Of a stretch of 64,000 nucleotides of DNA, positions 53,816 through 62,124 are shown in pieces. This DNA is from Oryzobacter telluris (GTDB lineage Bacteria > Actinomycetota > Actinomycetes > Actinomycetales > Dermatophilaceae). The stretch is from contig NZ_CP170723.1 in NCBI RefSeq assembly GCF_043099285.1, positions 3,100,001-3,164,000 on the forward strand, given 5' to 3'. The notes under the pieces were generated by a model. It was given only the letters and a program-made list of their open reading frames with translations. It had not been told where the DNA came from and searched no databases. Numbering within the stretch: position 1 is the first letter of the stretch; each line of letters opens with the position of its first letter. Made by a program: the position numbers and the translations under genes.

Positions 53816-54542
53816 TGACGTCGAGCACCACCGCGTGCTCGACCCCCGCGGCCTTGCCGCCTCCCCCCAGGATCATCTGGAGGAGCTCGCGGGGCGCCGG
53901 GAAGTCCGCCGGCAGGACCGAGTTGTAGGCCTCGTGCGCCTCGAGCGAGTGCACGGCGGCCTCGAAGTGCTCGCCGGACACGTCGATCCAGTGGGTGGGC
54001 GTCGGCGAGCCGGCCACGGCGATGACCTTGACGCCACCCCACGGTTCGAGCCCCTCGGCGTCGAGGTCGCGGTGCAGCCAGCGGTTGCCGGCGTCGGCCA
54101 CGGCGTCGAGCGTCGCGAGCCCGACGGCACGGTGGTCGGCCTGGTTGACCATGCCGCCCGCGAAGCGCAGGTCCCACGTCTGGGCCACGACGACGTCGGG
54201 GCGGGCCCGGCGGATCGCCCGCGCGATGTCGCGGCGCAGGGCCACGCCGTACTCGATGGCGCCGTCGGCGTGGTCGCCGAAGTCGACCTCCTCGACCCCC
54301 ACCCGGCGGGCGCTCTCGCGCTCCTCGGCCTCGCGCACCCGCCCGGCCTCGGACGGGTCCATCGTGTCGATGCCGGCCTCGCCGCGGGTGAGGAGGAAGT
54401 AGCGCACGGTCGCGCCCTCGCCCACCCACCGGTGCACGGCGGCGGCGGTGCCGTACTCGATGTCGTCGGGGTGCGCGACGACGCACAGGACGGAGGAGAC
54501 GGTGTCGGTGAAGGGCTCGAGGGCTGCGGCCTGCTGGTCCAT
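53802..54542 (-). CDS. LmbE/PIG-L family deacetylase, intact
   Basis: The product has 246 residues. The zinc motif HPDD in CVVAHPDDIEYG is followed by VDFGDHADGAIEYG, and NQADHRAVG is the second metal motif (xxDH). Relatives deacetylate N-acetylglucosamine-linked metabolites, including the mycothiol enzymes MshB and Mca. ATG at 54542 lies 6 nt from TATCGT (54554-54549), so it is leaderless. A mycothiol role is possible in an actinobacterium but not shown. Confidence 0.88.
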   Translation of the reverse strand: MDQQAAALEPFTDTVSSVLCVVAHPDDIEYGTAAAVHRWVGEGATVRYFLLTRGEAGIDTMDPSEAGRVREAEERESARRVGVEEVDFGDHADGAIEYGVALRRDIARAIRRARPDVVVAQTWDLRFAGGMVNQADHRAVGLATLDAVADAGNRWLHRDLDAEGLEPWGGVKVIAVAGSPTPTHWIDVSGEHFEAAVHSLEAHEAYNSVLPADFPAPRELLQMILGGGGKAAGVEHAVVLDVIRRG

Positions 54543-54562
54543 CCGCCGACGATAGCGCCGGG

Positions 54563-55222
54563 TCAGGGGCTGATGGCACGGGTCAGCGCAGCCCGGTCGA
54601 CCACCTCGACCGCCCCACGGCGCAGGCGCAGGACGCCCTCGTCCTCGAGCCGGCGCAGGACCCGGTTCGTCACCGGTCGGGACGCGCCGGCCAGCTCGCC
54701 GATCTCCGCCTGCGTCAACGGCAGGAGGGTGGGGCCCGCGACGGCACCGTCGTACGTCCGGCACAGCGCGTCGAGGCGGCGCACCACCCGTTGCTCCACC
54801 GGGACGTGGAGCGCCTCGAGGAGGTGGTCGGAGAGCCGGCGCACGCGCCGTGCGAGGAGGTCGAGGAGCAGCCGGTCGAGCGCCGGGTGCTCGCGGCGCA
54901 GACGGTGGAGGTCGCCGAAGGCCACCGTCATCGTCACCGTCGGCTCCAGGGCCACCACGGTGGTGGTGCGCCGGGCCTCCGGCGAGAGCATCGCCATCTC
55001 CCCGAGGACCTCACCGGGCCCCACGACGGCGAGGATGACGGAGTCGCCGGCGGTCGTGACGCGGCGCACCGCCGCCCGCCCCTCCGCGAGGAGGTGGACG
55101 GTCTCCGCGAGGTCCCCCTCGTGGAAGACGACCTCACCGCGCGCGAACCGGCGCCGGGTGGCGACCGCCAGGACAGCCCGTCGGGCGGGGTCGGGGAGCA
55201 CGGAGAGCAGCGCCAGCTCCAT
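54563..55222 (-). CDS. Crp/Fnr-family transcriptional regulator
   Basis: The product has 219 residues. An N-terminal cyclic-nucleotide-binding barrel (FARGEVVFHEGDLAETVHLLAEGRAAVRR) contains PGEVLGEMAMLSPEARRTTT at the ligand pocket. The C-terminal helix-turn-helix is PLTQAEIGELAGASRPVTNRVLRRLEDEGV. The GEMAM..RRT layout is close to a cAMP-binding cassette, and a nucleotide cyclase is encoded 2 kb away. ATG at 55222 is used; a GTG precedes it. A partial inverted repeat GTGTCACC...GGTACAC at 55250-55267 upstream could be an autoregulatory site. Confidence 0.9.
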   Translation of the reverse strand: MELALLSVLPDPARRAVLAVATRRRFARGEVVFHEGDLAETVHLLAEGRAAVRRVTTAGDSVILAVVGPGEVLGEMAMLSPEARRTTTVVALEPTVTMTVAFGDLHRLRREHPALDRLLLDLLARRVRRLSDHLLEALHVPVEQRVVRRLDALCRTYDGAVAGPTLLPLTQAEIGELAGASRPVTNRVLRRLEDEGVLRLRRGAVEVVDRAALTRAISP

Positions 55223-55353
55223 CACCCCAGTGGAGCACGCGCGGTCCCTGTGTCACCACGGGTACACGGCCCGTGTTCGGGTCGGGACGGACGGGCGACC
55301 CCGCGGCGCCGAGCGTGGGACCACGCACTTTTCGCCGCCGAGGAGCCGTCGCC

Positions 55354-55533
55354 ATGAGAACCCGTCACCCCCACGACACCGCCCACCACCACCCCTCCGT
55401 GCACCGGGTCCGCGACCGCTGGGTCTGGGAGTGCCGGTGCGGCGGGTCGTCCTGCCGGACCTCCCCCACCCCGCGCGCGTGGCGGGACGTCGTCATCGAG
55501 GCGCTGCTGCACTCGGGGTCGCTCGCGCCGTGA
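55354..55533 (+). CDS. Small His/Cys-containing hypothetical protein
   Basis: A 59-residue protein, MRTRHPHDTAHHHPSVHRVRDRWVWECRCGGSSCR..., with a His-rich start and three close cysteines (CRCGGSSC) that could bind a metal. AGGAG stands 8 nt before the ATG. It has no family name I can give. It lies in the divergent gap beside the Crp/Fnr gene and just before the converging ATP-grasp gene. Confidence 0.6.
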   Translation: MRTRHPHDTAHHHPSVHRVRDRWVWECRCGGSSCRTSPTPRAWRDVVIEALLHSGSLAP

Positions 55534-55543
55534 CCCGGCCGCG

Positions 55544-57112
55544 TCAGACCGGCAGGGTCACGTCGAGGAGCGCGGCCGCGGCCTCCTCCAGGAGCCGGCG
55601 CTCTGCCTCCTCGTAGAGGGCCTGGGCCCCCTCGGCCGTCGTCCCGATCGCCGTCATCCCGAGCCGCCCGTGGGTGGTGAGCGCGCTCATCATGTGGAAG
55701 ACGACTCCCGTCTGGCGCGAGGGGTCGAAGTGCAGGCCGGATCGCGCCACGAGGTCGAACAGGTCGGAGAGCCGCAGCCCCTTGAGGCACTCGTCCTCGA
55801 GGTGGTCGGTGGCGACGAGGTGCCGGTCCTCCCCCGCCGGCGTGCGGAAGGTGCCGTCGGCCGGGTCGTACCGCCCGTCGGTGAGGAACTGGAGGGTGAG
55901 GAAGGGGTGGGTCGTGCCGCCCCTGCGGATGTTGACCTCGATGGCGTGTGCCTCCCACGCCTCGCCCTGGCGGACGGTGACGAAGTCGACGGCGAACCGG
56001 CCGAGGACGCCCTCCTCCGCGAGGACGGCACCGATCCTCTCCGCGGCGGCGGTGATGAGGACCGCGTACGCCGGATCCGCGGGGAACCGGCAGCCGAGGT
56101 AGGACTGGCCGCTCGGGCCACCGAGGAGCTGGTCGTGCGTCGAGAGCACCTCGACCTCGCCGAGGGGCGTGACCCGCAGCTGCACGCTCGGGCTGCGGAT
56201 CTCGTCGCCGGTGACCCGTTCCTCGACGATCCCGCCGCGCTGCGCGAGCTTGGCGAGGAACGTGTCGACGTCGATGCGCTCGTCCTCCAGCTCCATCCCC
56301 TGCATCCGCTCGGCCACCGCGTCCTCGTGGCCGGGCGTGCCGCCGGCGGGCACCCCGGTGAGGTCGACGACGGCGTTGCCCTTGCCGGAGACACCCTCGT
56401 TGAGCTTGACCATCGCCTCGCGGGCCCCCGCCCGGTGCAGGTCGACCAGCGCGGCGAGCACCTCCTCGCGCGCGTGCAGGTCCTCGTGGCCGGACGGGTG
56501 CCGCACCCCGGCGCGGGCGAACACGCGCCGGCAGCCGGTCTTCGTCCCGAGCTCGAACAGGCGCGGGTCGGCCCCGTACATCGGGATGCCGAGGACGATG
56601 GCGAGGTCGCGCTCGAGCGCGGTCGTCGTGTACGGGATCAGGTGCGAGAGCGCGGGTTCCGGCACGAGGTCGCGGACCTGCTCGAGGAGCCGAGGCCGTG
56701 CGAGCAGCTTCTCGGTGAGCGACTCGGGGCCGCCGTCGCCCACCGACACCAGGTGCAGCCGGGAGCGCGCGTGGCTGGGGATCACCCCCGGCAGCAGGGA
56801 GAGGTAGTACTCCACCACGAGCGGGTCGATGGGCTGCGAGGTCACGTAGACCATGCGCAGCCGCGGCTGGCGCAGCAGGAGCAGGAGGAAGAGGAACCGC
56901 TCCTCGAGGGCCTGGCTCAGCGTCCCGGGGTTGGAGACCACCCGGTCGACCGACATCGAGGGGACGACGACCACCGACTCTCGGGGGTCGTCGCGCCGCA
57001 TGCCCCGCCACACCTCGGGCAGGCGGGCCTGCAGGCGGTCGAACTCGGCGTCACGGGCGCCGTCGTCGAGGTCGCGCAGGACGAGGGCGGGGCGGGCGGT
57101 CTCACTGGTCAT
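55544..57112 (-). CDS. ATP-grasp peptide ligase, PGM1-related
   Basis: The product has 522 residues. It resembles the peptide ligase PGM1 of pheganomycin biosynthesis: LGTKTGCRRVFARAGVRHPSGHEDLH opens the ATP-grasp, VKLNEGVSGKGNAVVDL is the nucleotide-binding lysine/glycine loop, and RFAVDFVTV and HAIEVNIRRGGTTHP bind magnesium. PGM1 joins an unusual amino acid to a peptide. No biosynthetic partner is nearby. It is the last gene of the sensor-kinase operon, coupled to the cyclase by ATGA, so it may modify something in response to signalling. The substrate is unknown. Confidence 0.8.
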   Translation of the reverse strand: MTSETARPALVLRDLDDGARDAEFDRLQARLPEVWRGMRRDDPRESVVVVPSMSVDRVVSNPGTLSQALEERFLFLLLLLRQPRLRMVYVTSQPIDPLVVEYYLSLLPGVIPSHARSRLHLVSVGDGGPESLTEKLLARPRLLEQVRDLVPEPALSHLIPYTTTALERDLAIVLGIPMYGADPRLFELGTKTGCRRVFARAGVRHPSGHEDLHAREEVLAALVDLHRAGAREAMVKLNEGVSGKGNAVVDLTGVPAGGTPGHEDAVAERMQGMELEDERIDVDTFLAKLAQRGGIVEERVTGDEIRSPSVQLRVTPLGEVEVLSTHDQLLGGPSGQSYLGCRFPADPAYAVLITAAAERIGAVLAEEGVLGRFAVDFVTVRQGEAWEAHAIEVNIRRGGTTHPFLTLQFLTDGRYDPADGTFRTPAGEDRHLVATDHLEDECLKGLRLSDLFDLVARSGLHFDPSRQTGVVFHMMSALTTHGRLGMTAIGTTAEGAQALYEEAERRLLEEAAAALLDVTLPV

Positions 57113-58269
57113 CGTGCTGCCTCCGGTCGGACGAGGTCGACGTCGAGGACCTCGTGGACGTCGACGAGTCGGCTGATCCCCTTGAGCTCGACCGGGCCCA
57201 GCTCGCGGCTGAGCACCGGCCCCTCCACCCCGTCGAGCACGCGCTGGGTCACGAGCACCTGCCCCGGTCCGGCCATCGCGCACAGCCGGGCGGCGAGGTT
57301 GGTCACCGTGCCGATCGCCGCGTAGTCGTAGCGCCCGGAGAACCCCACGCGCCCGAGGGTGGCGTACCCCTGCGCGATGCCGACGCCGAACCCCAGCTCG
57401 TGGCCCTGTCGGCGCCACCCCAGGGCCAGCCGCTCCACGGCCGTGCGCATCTCCACGGCCATCCGCACGGCGCGGTCCGGGGCGTCCGGGCAGGGCACGG
57501 GGTCGTTGAAGAAGACGAGCATGCCGTCGCCGGCGAAGTGCTCGAGCGTCCCCTCGTACCGGAAGACGAGCTCGCCGAGCGCCGCGTGGTACTGGCGCAG
57601 CACGTCCATCGTCTCCTCGGGCTCGGCGCGCTCCGCGAACGGGGTGAACCCGCGCAGGTCGGTGAAGACGGTCGTGATCTCGCGGCGGTGGCTGCGCAGG
57701 AACGACTCGTCACCGCCCTCGACCACCAGCTGCGCGACCTGCGGGGAGAGGAAGCGGCGCAGCCGGCCCAGCCGCCCGAGCTCGTCGACCTGCGCGGCCA
57801 CCCGGGCCTCGAGCCGCTCGTTCCACTCGGCGAGCGCGGCGGCCTGCGCGACGACGGTGTCGTGGTACCGCTTGATCCGCACGAGGGAGCGCACCCGGGC
57901 CAGGAGCTCGGCCTGGTCGAACGGCTTGGTGACGAAGTCGTCGGCCCCGGCCTCGATGGCCCTGACCTTCTCCGACGCCCCGCTCGCCGTCACCATGACC
58001 ACCGGCACGAACTGCGTCCTCGGGTCCTCCCGGATCCGCCGGCAGGTCTGGTAGCCGTCGAGCCCCGGCATCATGACGTCGAGGAGGACGACGTCCGGCA
58101 GGGGGCCGTCCGCCAGGAGCTCGAGCGCCTCCTCACCCGAGGCCGCGCACCGCACCTCGAACCCGCGCGGCGAGAGGACGGCGTCGAGCAGCCGGAGGTT
58201 CTGCGGCACGTCGTCGACGACGAGGACCGCCGCCCCCTCGGGGACCACCGCGCTCCCCTCGGCGGTCAC
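57109..58269 (-). CDS. Response regulator-class III nucleotide cyclase fusion
   Basis: The product has 386 residues. The receiver domain (1-130) has the acidic pair D19/D20, phospho-acceptor D64 in VVLLDVMMPG and KPFD. A coiled-coil linker (about 135-170) leads to a class III cyclase domain. Metal aspartates are D203 (FTDLRGFT) and D247 (HFAGDGMLVFF); YDYAAIGTVTNLAARL holds the transition-state Asn/Arg motif. Phosphorylation probably controls cAMP (or cGMP) synthesis. GTG and ATGA overlaps join it to neighbours. The Crp/Fnr protein at 54563 is a plausible effector. Confidence 0.92.
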   Translation of the reverse strand: MTAEGSAVVPEGAAVLVVDDVPQNLRLLDAVLSPRGFEVRCAASGEEALELLADGPLPDVVLLDVMMPGLDGYQTCRRIREDPRTQFVPVVMVTASGASEKVRAIEAGADDFVTKPFDQAELLARVRSLVRIKRYHDTVVAQAAALAEWNERLEARVAAQVDELGRLGRLRRFLSPQVAQLVVEGGDESFLRSHRREITTVFTDLRGFTPFAERAEPEETMDVLRQYHAALGELVFRYEGTLEHFAGDGMLVFFNDPVPCPDAPDRAVRMAVEMRTAVERLALGWRRQGHELGFGVGIAQGYATLGRVGFSGRYDYAAIGTVTNLAARLCAMAGPGQVLVTQRVLDGVEGPVLSRELGPVELKGISRLVDVHEVLDVDLVRPEAAR

Positions 58270-58649
58270 CGCCCACCGCCGCGGCGCGCGTGGAGCAGGA
58301 CCTGCTCGGGGAAGTCGCGGACGCTGATCGGCTTCTCGATGAAGCCGTCGAACCCTGCGTCGAGGGCGCGGCTCCGGTCGGCGGCCATCGCGAGCGCGCT
58401 CACCGCCACGACCGGGACGTCGGCGGTCCGGGGGTCCTCGCGCAGGCGCGAGAGGGTGGCGTGGCCGTCGATCCCCGGCAGCTGGAGGTCCATGAGGACG
58501 ACGTCGGGGCAGCCCCGCTCGAGGGCCGCGAGCGCCTCCTCCCCCGTGGTCACCGCGACGACGCTCAGGCCGGCGAACTCGAGGACGTCCCGCGCCAGCT
58601 TGAGGTTGCGCGGGTTGTCCTCGACGAGGAGCACGGTGACCCGGCTCAT
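58266..58649 (-). CDS. Stand-alone response regulator receiver
   Basis: A 127-residue single receiver domain: acidic pair E10/D11 (LLVEDNPRN), phospho-acceptor D54 (VVLMDLQLPGIDG), switch residues in VVAVSALAM and K in FIEKPIS. Such single-domain regulators act as phosphate relays. It overlaps the kinase stop (ATGA) and the cyclase start (GTGA), so it likely carries phosphate in this system. Confidence 0.93.
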   Translation of the reverse strand: MSRVTVLLVEDNPRNLKLARDVLEFAGLSVVAVTTGEEALAALERGCPDVVLMDLQLPGIDGHATLSRLREDPRTADVPVVAVSALAMAADRSRALDAGFDGFIEKPISVRDFPEQVLLHARRGGGR

Positions 58650-61312
58650 CCCCCTCCCCCCTCCCCTCGGCGCCCGACCTGGGCGACCTGCGACAGGCGC
58701 CCCGCGAGCCAGTCGAGCTCGAGCGCCCCCTTGGACGCGACGAACTCGATGCGCCCGCGCAGCCGCTCGCGGTCCCGCGCCGTCAGGGACTTCGAGGTGA
58801 GGACGACGACGGGCGTGGCCGCGTGCTCCGGGTCGGCGCGGAGCATGTCGACGACGGCGAACCCGTCGACCCCGGGCATGAGGAGGTCGACGAGCACCAC
58901 CGACGGCGAGGCCGCCCGCACCACGTCGAGCGCATCGGCCCCGCGGTCGGTCGTCGTGACGGTCCACCCGTGCGGCTCGAGGGTGGCCCGGATCAGCGCG
59001 AGGGCGACCGGGTCGTCGTCGATGACGACGACCCCACCCGGGTGCGCCGAGCCGTGGTCCGCGCCGTCCGCGACCGCCCGCCACACGGCCCCCAGCAGCT
59101 CGTCGCGTCCCACCGGCTTGACGAGGTAGTCGGCCGCCCCGAGCGCGAACCCCCGACCGCGCTCGGGGAGCACCGACACCACGACGACCGGGGTCTCGGC
59201 GAGCGACGGGTCCCCCTTGATGGCGGCCAGCACGTCCCACCCGTCCATCCCCGGGAGGTGGATGTCGAGGACCACGGCGGTCGGCCGGAGCGCCCGGACG
59301 GCCGCCAGCCCCTCCTCCCCGCTCGGGACCGGGACCGGGCGCAGCCCGGCCGCCCCGAGGTGGAGCTGGACCAGCTCGGACGAGCTCGGGTCGTCCTCGA
59401 TGACGACGACGGTGGGCCGGGCGTCCTCCACCGACGGCTCGTACGTCGCCGGTGCCGGCGCCGGGTGCTGGTCGCCGGGCTGGTTCGGGAAGGTCACGCC
59501 GAAGGTGCTGCCGACGCCGACCTCGCTCGTCAGCCAGACGCGCCCACCGTGCAGCTCGACGATCCGCCGGGTGAGGGTGAGCCCGAGCCCGGTCCCCTCG
59601 ACCTGCGAGGTCGAGCGCGACCCCTGCTGGAAGGAGTCGAAGATCCGCTCCTGGTCGTCCTGCGCGATCCCCACGCCGGTGTCGGACACGGTGAGGACGA
59701 GGTCCGGCCCCTCGAGGGTCGCCGCCACCGTCACGCTCCCCCCGGCCGGGGTGAACTTCACGGCGTTCCCCACGAGGTTGAGCAGGACCTGCTTGAAGCG
59801 CAGCTCGTCGGCGCGCACGAGGCCGGGGACGGTCGAGAGGTCGCTGACGAGCTCCAGCCCCGCGCGCTGGGCGCGCTCGCGCAGCAGCGACAGGACCCCG
59901 TGGACCGCGTCCGCCAACGGGAACGTCGACAGCTCGATCTCCATGCGTCCGGCCTCGACCTTGGACAGGTCGAGCACGTCGTTGAGCAGGTCGAGGAGGT
60001 GGCGACCCGCGTCGTGGATGTCGCCGACGTACTCGGCCTGGCGCTCGTTGAGGTCGCCGAACATCCGCTCGAGGAGGACCTCGGAGAAGCCGATGACGGC
60101 GTTGAGCGGGGTCCGCAGCTCGTGCGACATGCTCGCGAGGAACTCCGACTTGTGCTGGCTGGTCTCCTCCAGCTCGCGGCGCTGCTGCTCGAGCTGCTGG
60201 TACAGCCGCACGTTGGTCAGCGCCACCGCCGACTGGACCGCGAAGGCCGTGAGCATCTCGGTCGTCTCGTCGCTGAACGCGCCGGTGCTGAGCCGGCGCA
60301 CGACGAGGACCCCCACGATCCGGTCGGGCCGGGTGAGCGGCACCGCCACCAGTGAGCGCCACCCGGCCGCGTGGAGGATGTCGAGGTGCGGGTCGCGCTC
60401 GGCCAGCGTGAGGTCCTGCACCTGGACCGGTGTCCCGGAGCGGGCCGCCCGGCCGACGAGCGTCTCGTCGAGGTGGATGCGCACGGACTGCAGCCGGTGG
60501 AGGACGTCGGGCTGGGTGCCCCAGGCGGCGCGGACCCGGAACAGCCTCGTGGCCTCGTCGTAGTCCATGAGCGAGCCGCCGTCGGCCCCGGCGAGCGACA
60601 CCGCGTGCTCGACGATCATCGTGAGGACCTCGTGGTGCTCGAGCGTCAGCGAGCTGATGGCCGTGCCGATCTCGGCGAGCGCCTGCATCTCCTCGACCTT
60701 GCGGGTCAGCCCGGCCCGCTGCTCCTGGAGGGCGGAGAACAGCTGCCCGGTGCGCACCGCCAGGGCGGCCTGCGCCGCGAAGGTCGTCAGCAGCTGGGCG
60801 ACGTGGTCGTCGAAGGGCCGGACCTCGGTGCGCCAGACCGTCAGGACGCCGACGACCTCGTCGTCGACCACCATCGGCGCCCCGATGATCGAGCGGTACC
60901 GCCCGCGCCGCTGGTACTCCGGGAGGTTGTAGTCCGGGTCGGCGAGGACGTCGTCGATCTGGCGGGTCGTCCGGTCGAGCGCGACCCGGCCGATGAGGGT
61001 GGAGCGGTTGCCCGGGACGGGGTGCTCGACGGCGAAGGCGACGTAGTCCGGGTCGTGCCCGATGAAGCTGGCCAGCCGGTACCCGTCACCCTCGGCGAGG
61101 CTGATCTGGGCCACGTCGGCGTCGCAGAGCCGGCGGGCGTTGTGCACGACGGCCTGGAAGACGTCCTCCTCCGAGGAGGACGCGCGGGCGAGGACGGAGA
61201 GCACCTCGCTCGAGGCGGCGAGCTGGTCCTGCGCCTCCGCGAGGCGCGCCGTGAGCCGCGTCGGGTCGTCCGTCGTCGTCGCACGACCGGAAGCAGCAGG
61301 AACGTCCGTCAC
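58646..61312 (-). CDS. Hybrid histidine kinase with two GAF and two receiver domains
   Basis: An 888-residue soluble protein without transmembrane segments. GAF1 (about 40-190) and GAF2 (about 210-370) precede a coiled coil, then HisKA with H397 in SMSHELRTPLNAV. The ATPase has N-box N512/N516 (NLVGNAVKF), DTGVGIA and GTGLGLTL. Receiver 1 has D683 (VVLDIHLPGMDG). Receiver 2 has D809 (VVLVDLLMPGVDG), but its switch lysine region (ASKGAL) is atypical. GTG start at 61312. It senses an unknown cytoplasmic ligand through the GAF domains and heads the four-gene operon. Confidence 0.93.
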   Translation of the reverse strand: MTDVPAASGRATTTDDPTRLTARLAEAQDQLAASSEVLSVLARASSSEEDVFQAVVHNARRLCDADVAQISLAEGDGYRLASFIGHDPDYVAFAVEHPVPGNRSTLIGRVALDRTTRQIDDVLADPDYNLPEYQRRGRYRSIIGAPMVVDDEVVGVLTVWRTEVRPFDDHVAQLLTTFAAQAALAVRTGQLFSALQEQRAGLTRKVEEMQALAEIGTAISSLTLEHHEVLTMIVEHAVSLAGADGGSLMDYDEATRLFRVRAAWGTQPDVLHRLQSVRIHLDETLVGRAARSGTPVQVQDLTLAERDPHLDILHAAGWRSLVAVPLTRPDRIVGVLVVRRLSTGAFSDETTEMLTAFAVQSAVALTNVRLYQQLEQQRRELEETSQHKSEFLASMSHELRTPLNAVIGFSEVLLERMFGDLNERQAEYVGDIHDAGRHLLDLLNDVLDLSKVEAGRMEIELSTFPLADAVHGVLSLLRERAQRAGLELVSDLSTVPGLVRADELRFKQVLLNLVGNAVKFTPAGGSVTVAATLEGPDLVLTVSDTGVGIAQDDQERIFDSFQQGSRSTSQVEGTGLGLTLTRRIVELHGGRVWLTSEVGVGSTFGVTFPNQPGDQHPAPAPATYEPSVEDARPTVVVIEDDPSSSELVQLHLGAAGLRPVPVPSGEEGLAAVRALRPTAVVLDIHLPGMDGWDVLAAIKGDPSLAETPVVVVSVLPERGRGFALGAADYLVKPVGRDELLGAVWRAVADGADHGSAHPGGVVVIDDDPVALALIRATLEPHGWTVTTTDRGADALDVVRAASPSVVLVDLLMPGVDGFAVVDMLRADPEHAATPVVVLTSKSLTARDRERLRGRIEFVASKGALELDWLAGRLSQVAQVGRRGEGGGG

Positions 61313-61431
61313 ACGGCACTCCGATCAGGATCGGTCGGCCCTGAGGGTTCCCAGCAGTGTGCTCCCTTCCGACCCCTCCTGTCACCGCCCGCCTGCCCGC
61401 GACGGCGCAGGCCAGGGGGCCGGGACCCGCC

Positions 61432-62034
61432 TCAGCCGGCAGGCGGCTGGTGCGGCGGCCGCGCTGCGCCCGCGGCCTGGCCCGGGTCGCTCACGCGGGC
61501 CCGCTCGGCCTCCTGCGTGCGGCGGACCTGCTCCTGGGCCGCGCGCATCGGGTCCATCTCGTGGAGCAGCTCGCGGCCGCGCTGCACGTGCTTGTGCTCG
61601 CAGAGCACCTCGCACTTGTTGGCCACGACGTGGCTCACCGAGGTGAAGTCGCGCTGGCCGCGGGTGAGGGCGTAGCCGACCATCGCCCAGACCATGCCGA
61701 AGACGGCGCCGAACGCGACCGTGCCGACGATGCTGAGGATGTTGAAGCCGCTGGGGTCGAACAGGGCGAAGATCGTCCCGATGAACAGGCCGAGCCACAT
61801 GCCGGACAGGGCCCCGGCGCCGATGACGCGGCCGCGGGTGAGCCGGCCGGTGACCCGCTCGAGCTGCTTGAGGTCGGTCCCCACGATGAGGACGTCCTGC
61901 ACGGGGAACTCGTGGTCGGACAGGTAGTCGACGGCCTTCTGGGCGTCCTCGTAGCTGTCGTACACCGCCAGGGACATCGGGTACTCCAGCGACAGGGCCG
62001 CGCGAAGGCCCGGGCGCATCGGCTGGGTGCTCAT
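61432..62034 (-). CDS. General stress protein, YflT-like with membrane segments
   Basis: The product has 200 residues. An N-terminal YflT-type domain (SLAVYDSYEDAQKAVDYLSDHEFPVQDVLIVGTDLKQLERVTGRLTRGR) is followed by a two-helix hydrophobic hairpin (about 75-125, GAGALSGMWLGLFIGTIFALF and FGAVFGMVWAMVGYAL). The C-terminus is charged and Gln/Pro-rich. A GATGAT -10-like hexamer lies 6-12 nt before the ATG at 62034. The family is stress-associated; function is unknown. Confidence 0.82.
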   Translation of the reverse strand: MSTQPMRPGLRAALSLEYPMSLAVYDSYEDAQKAVDYLSDHEFPVQDVLIVGTDLKQLERVTGRLTRGRVIGAGALSGMWLGLFIGTIFALFDPSGFNILSIVGTVAFGAVFGMVWAMVGYALTRGQRDFTSVSHVVANKCEVLCEHKHVQRGRELLHEMDPMRAAQEQVRRTQEAERARVSDPGQAAGAARPPHQPPAG

Positions 62035-62124
62035 GCCCGACATCATCGCAGGCGCCGCTGGACGTCGGCTGGGAGGCCGCTGGGCGCGGGTGCGGGGCCG
62101 GGAGCGATCGGCGATGCTGGGGTG

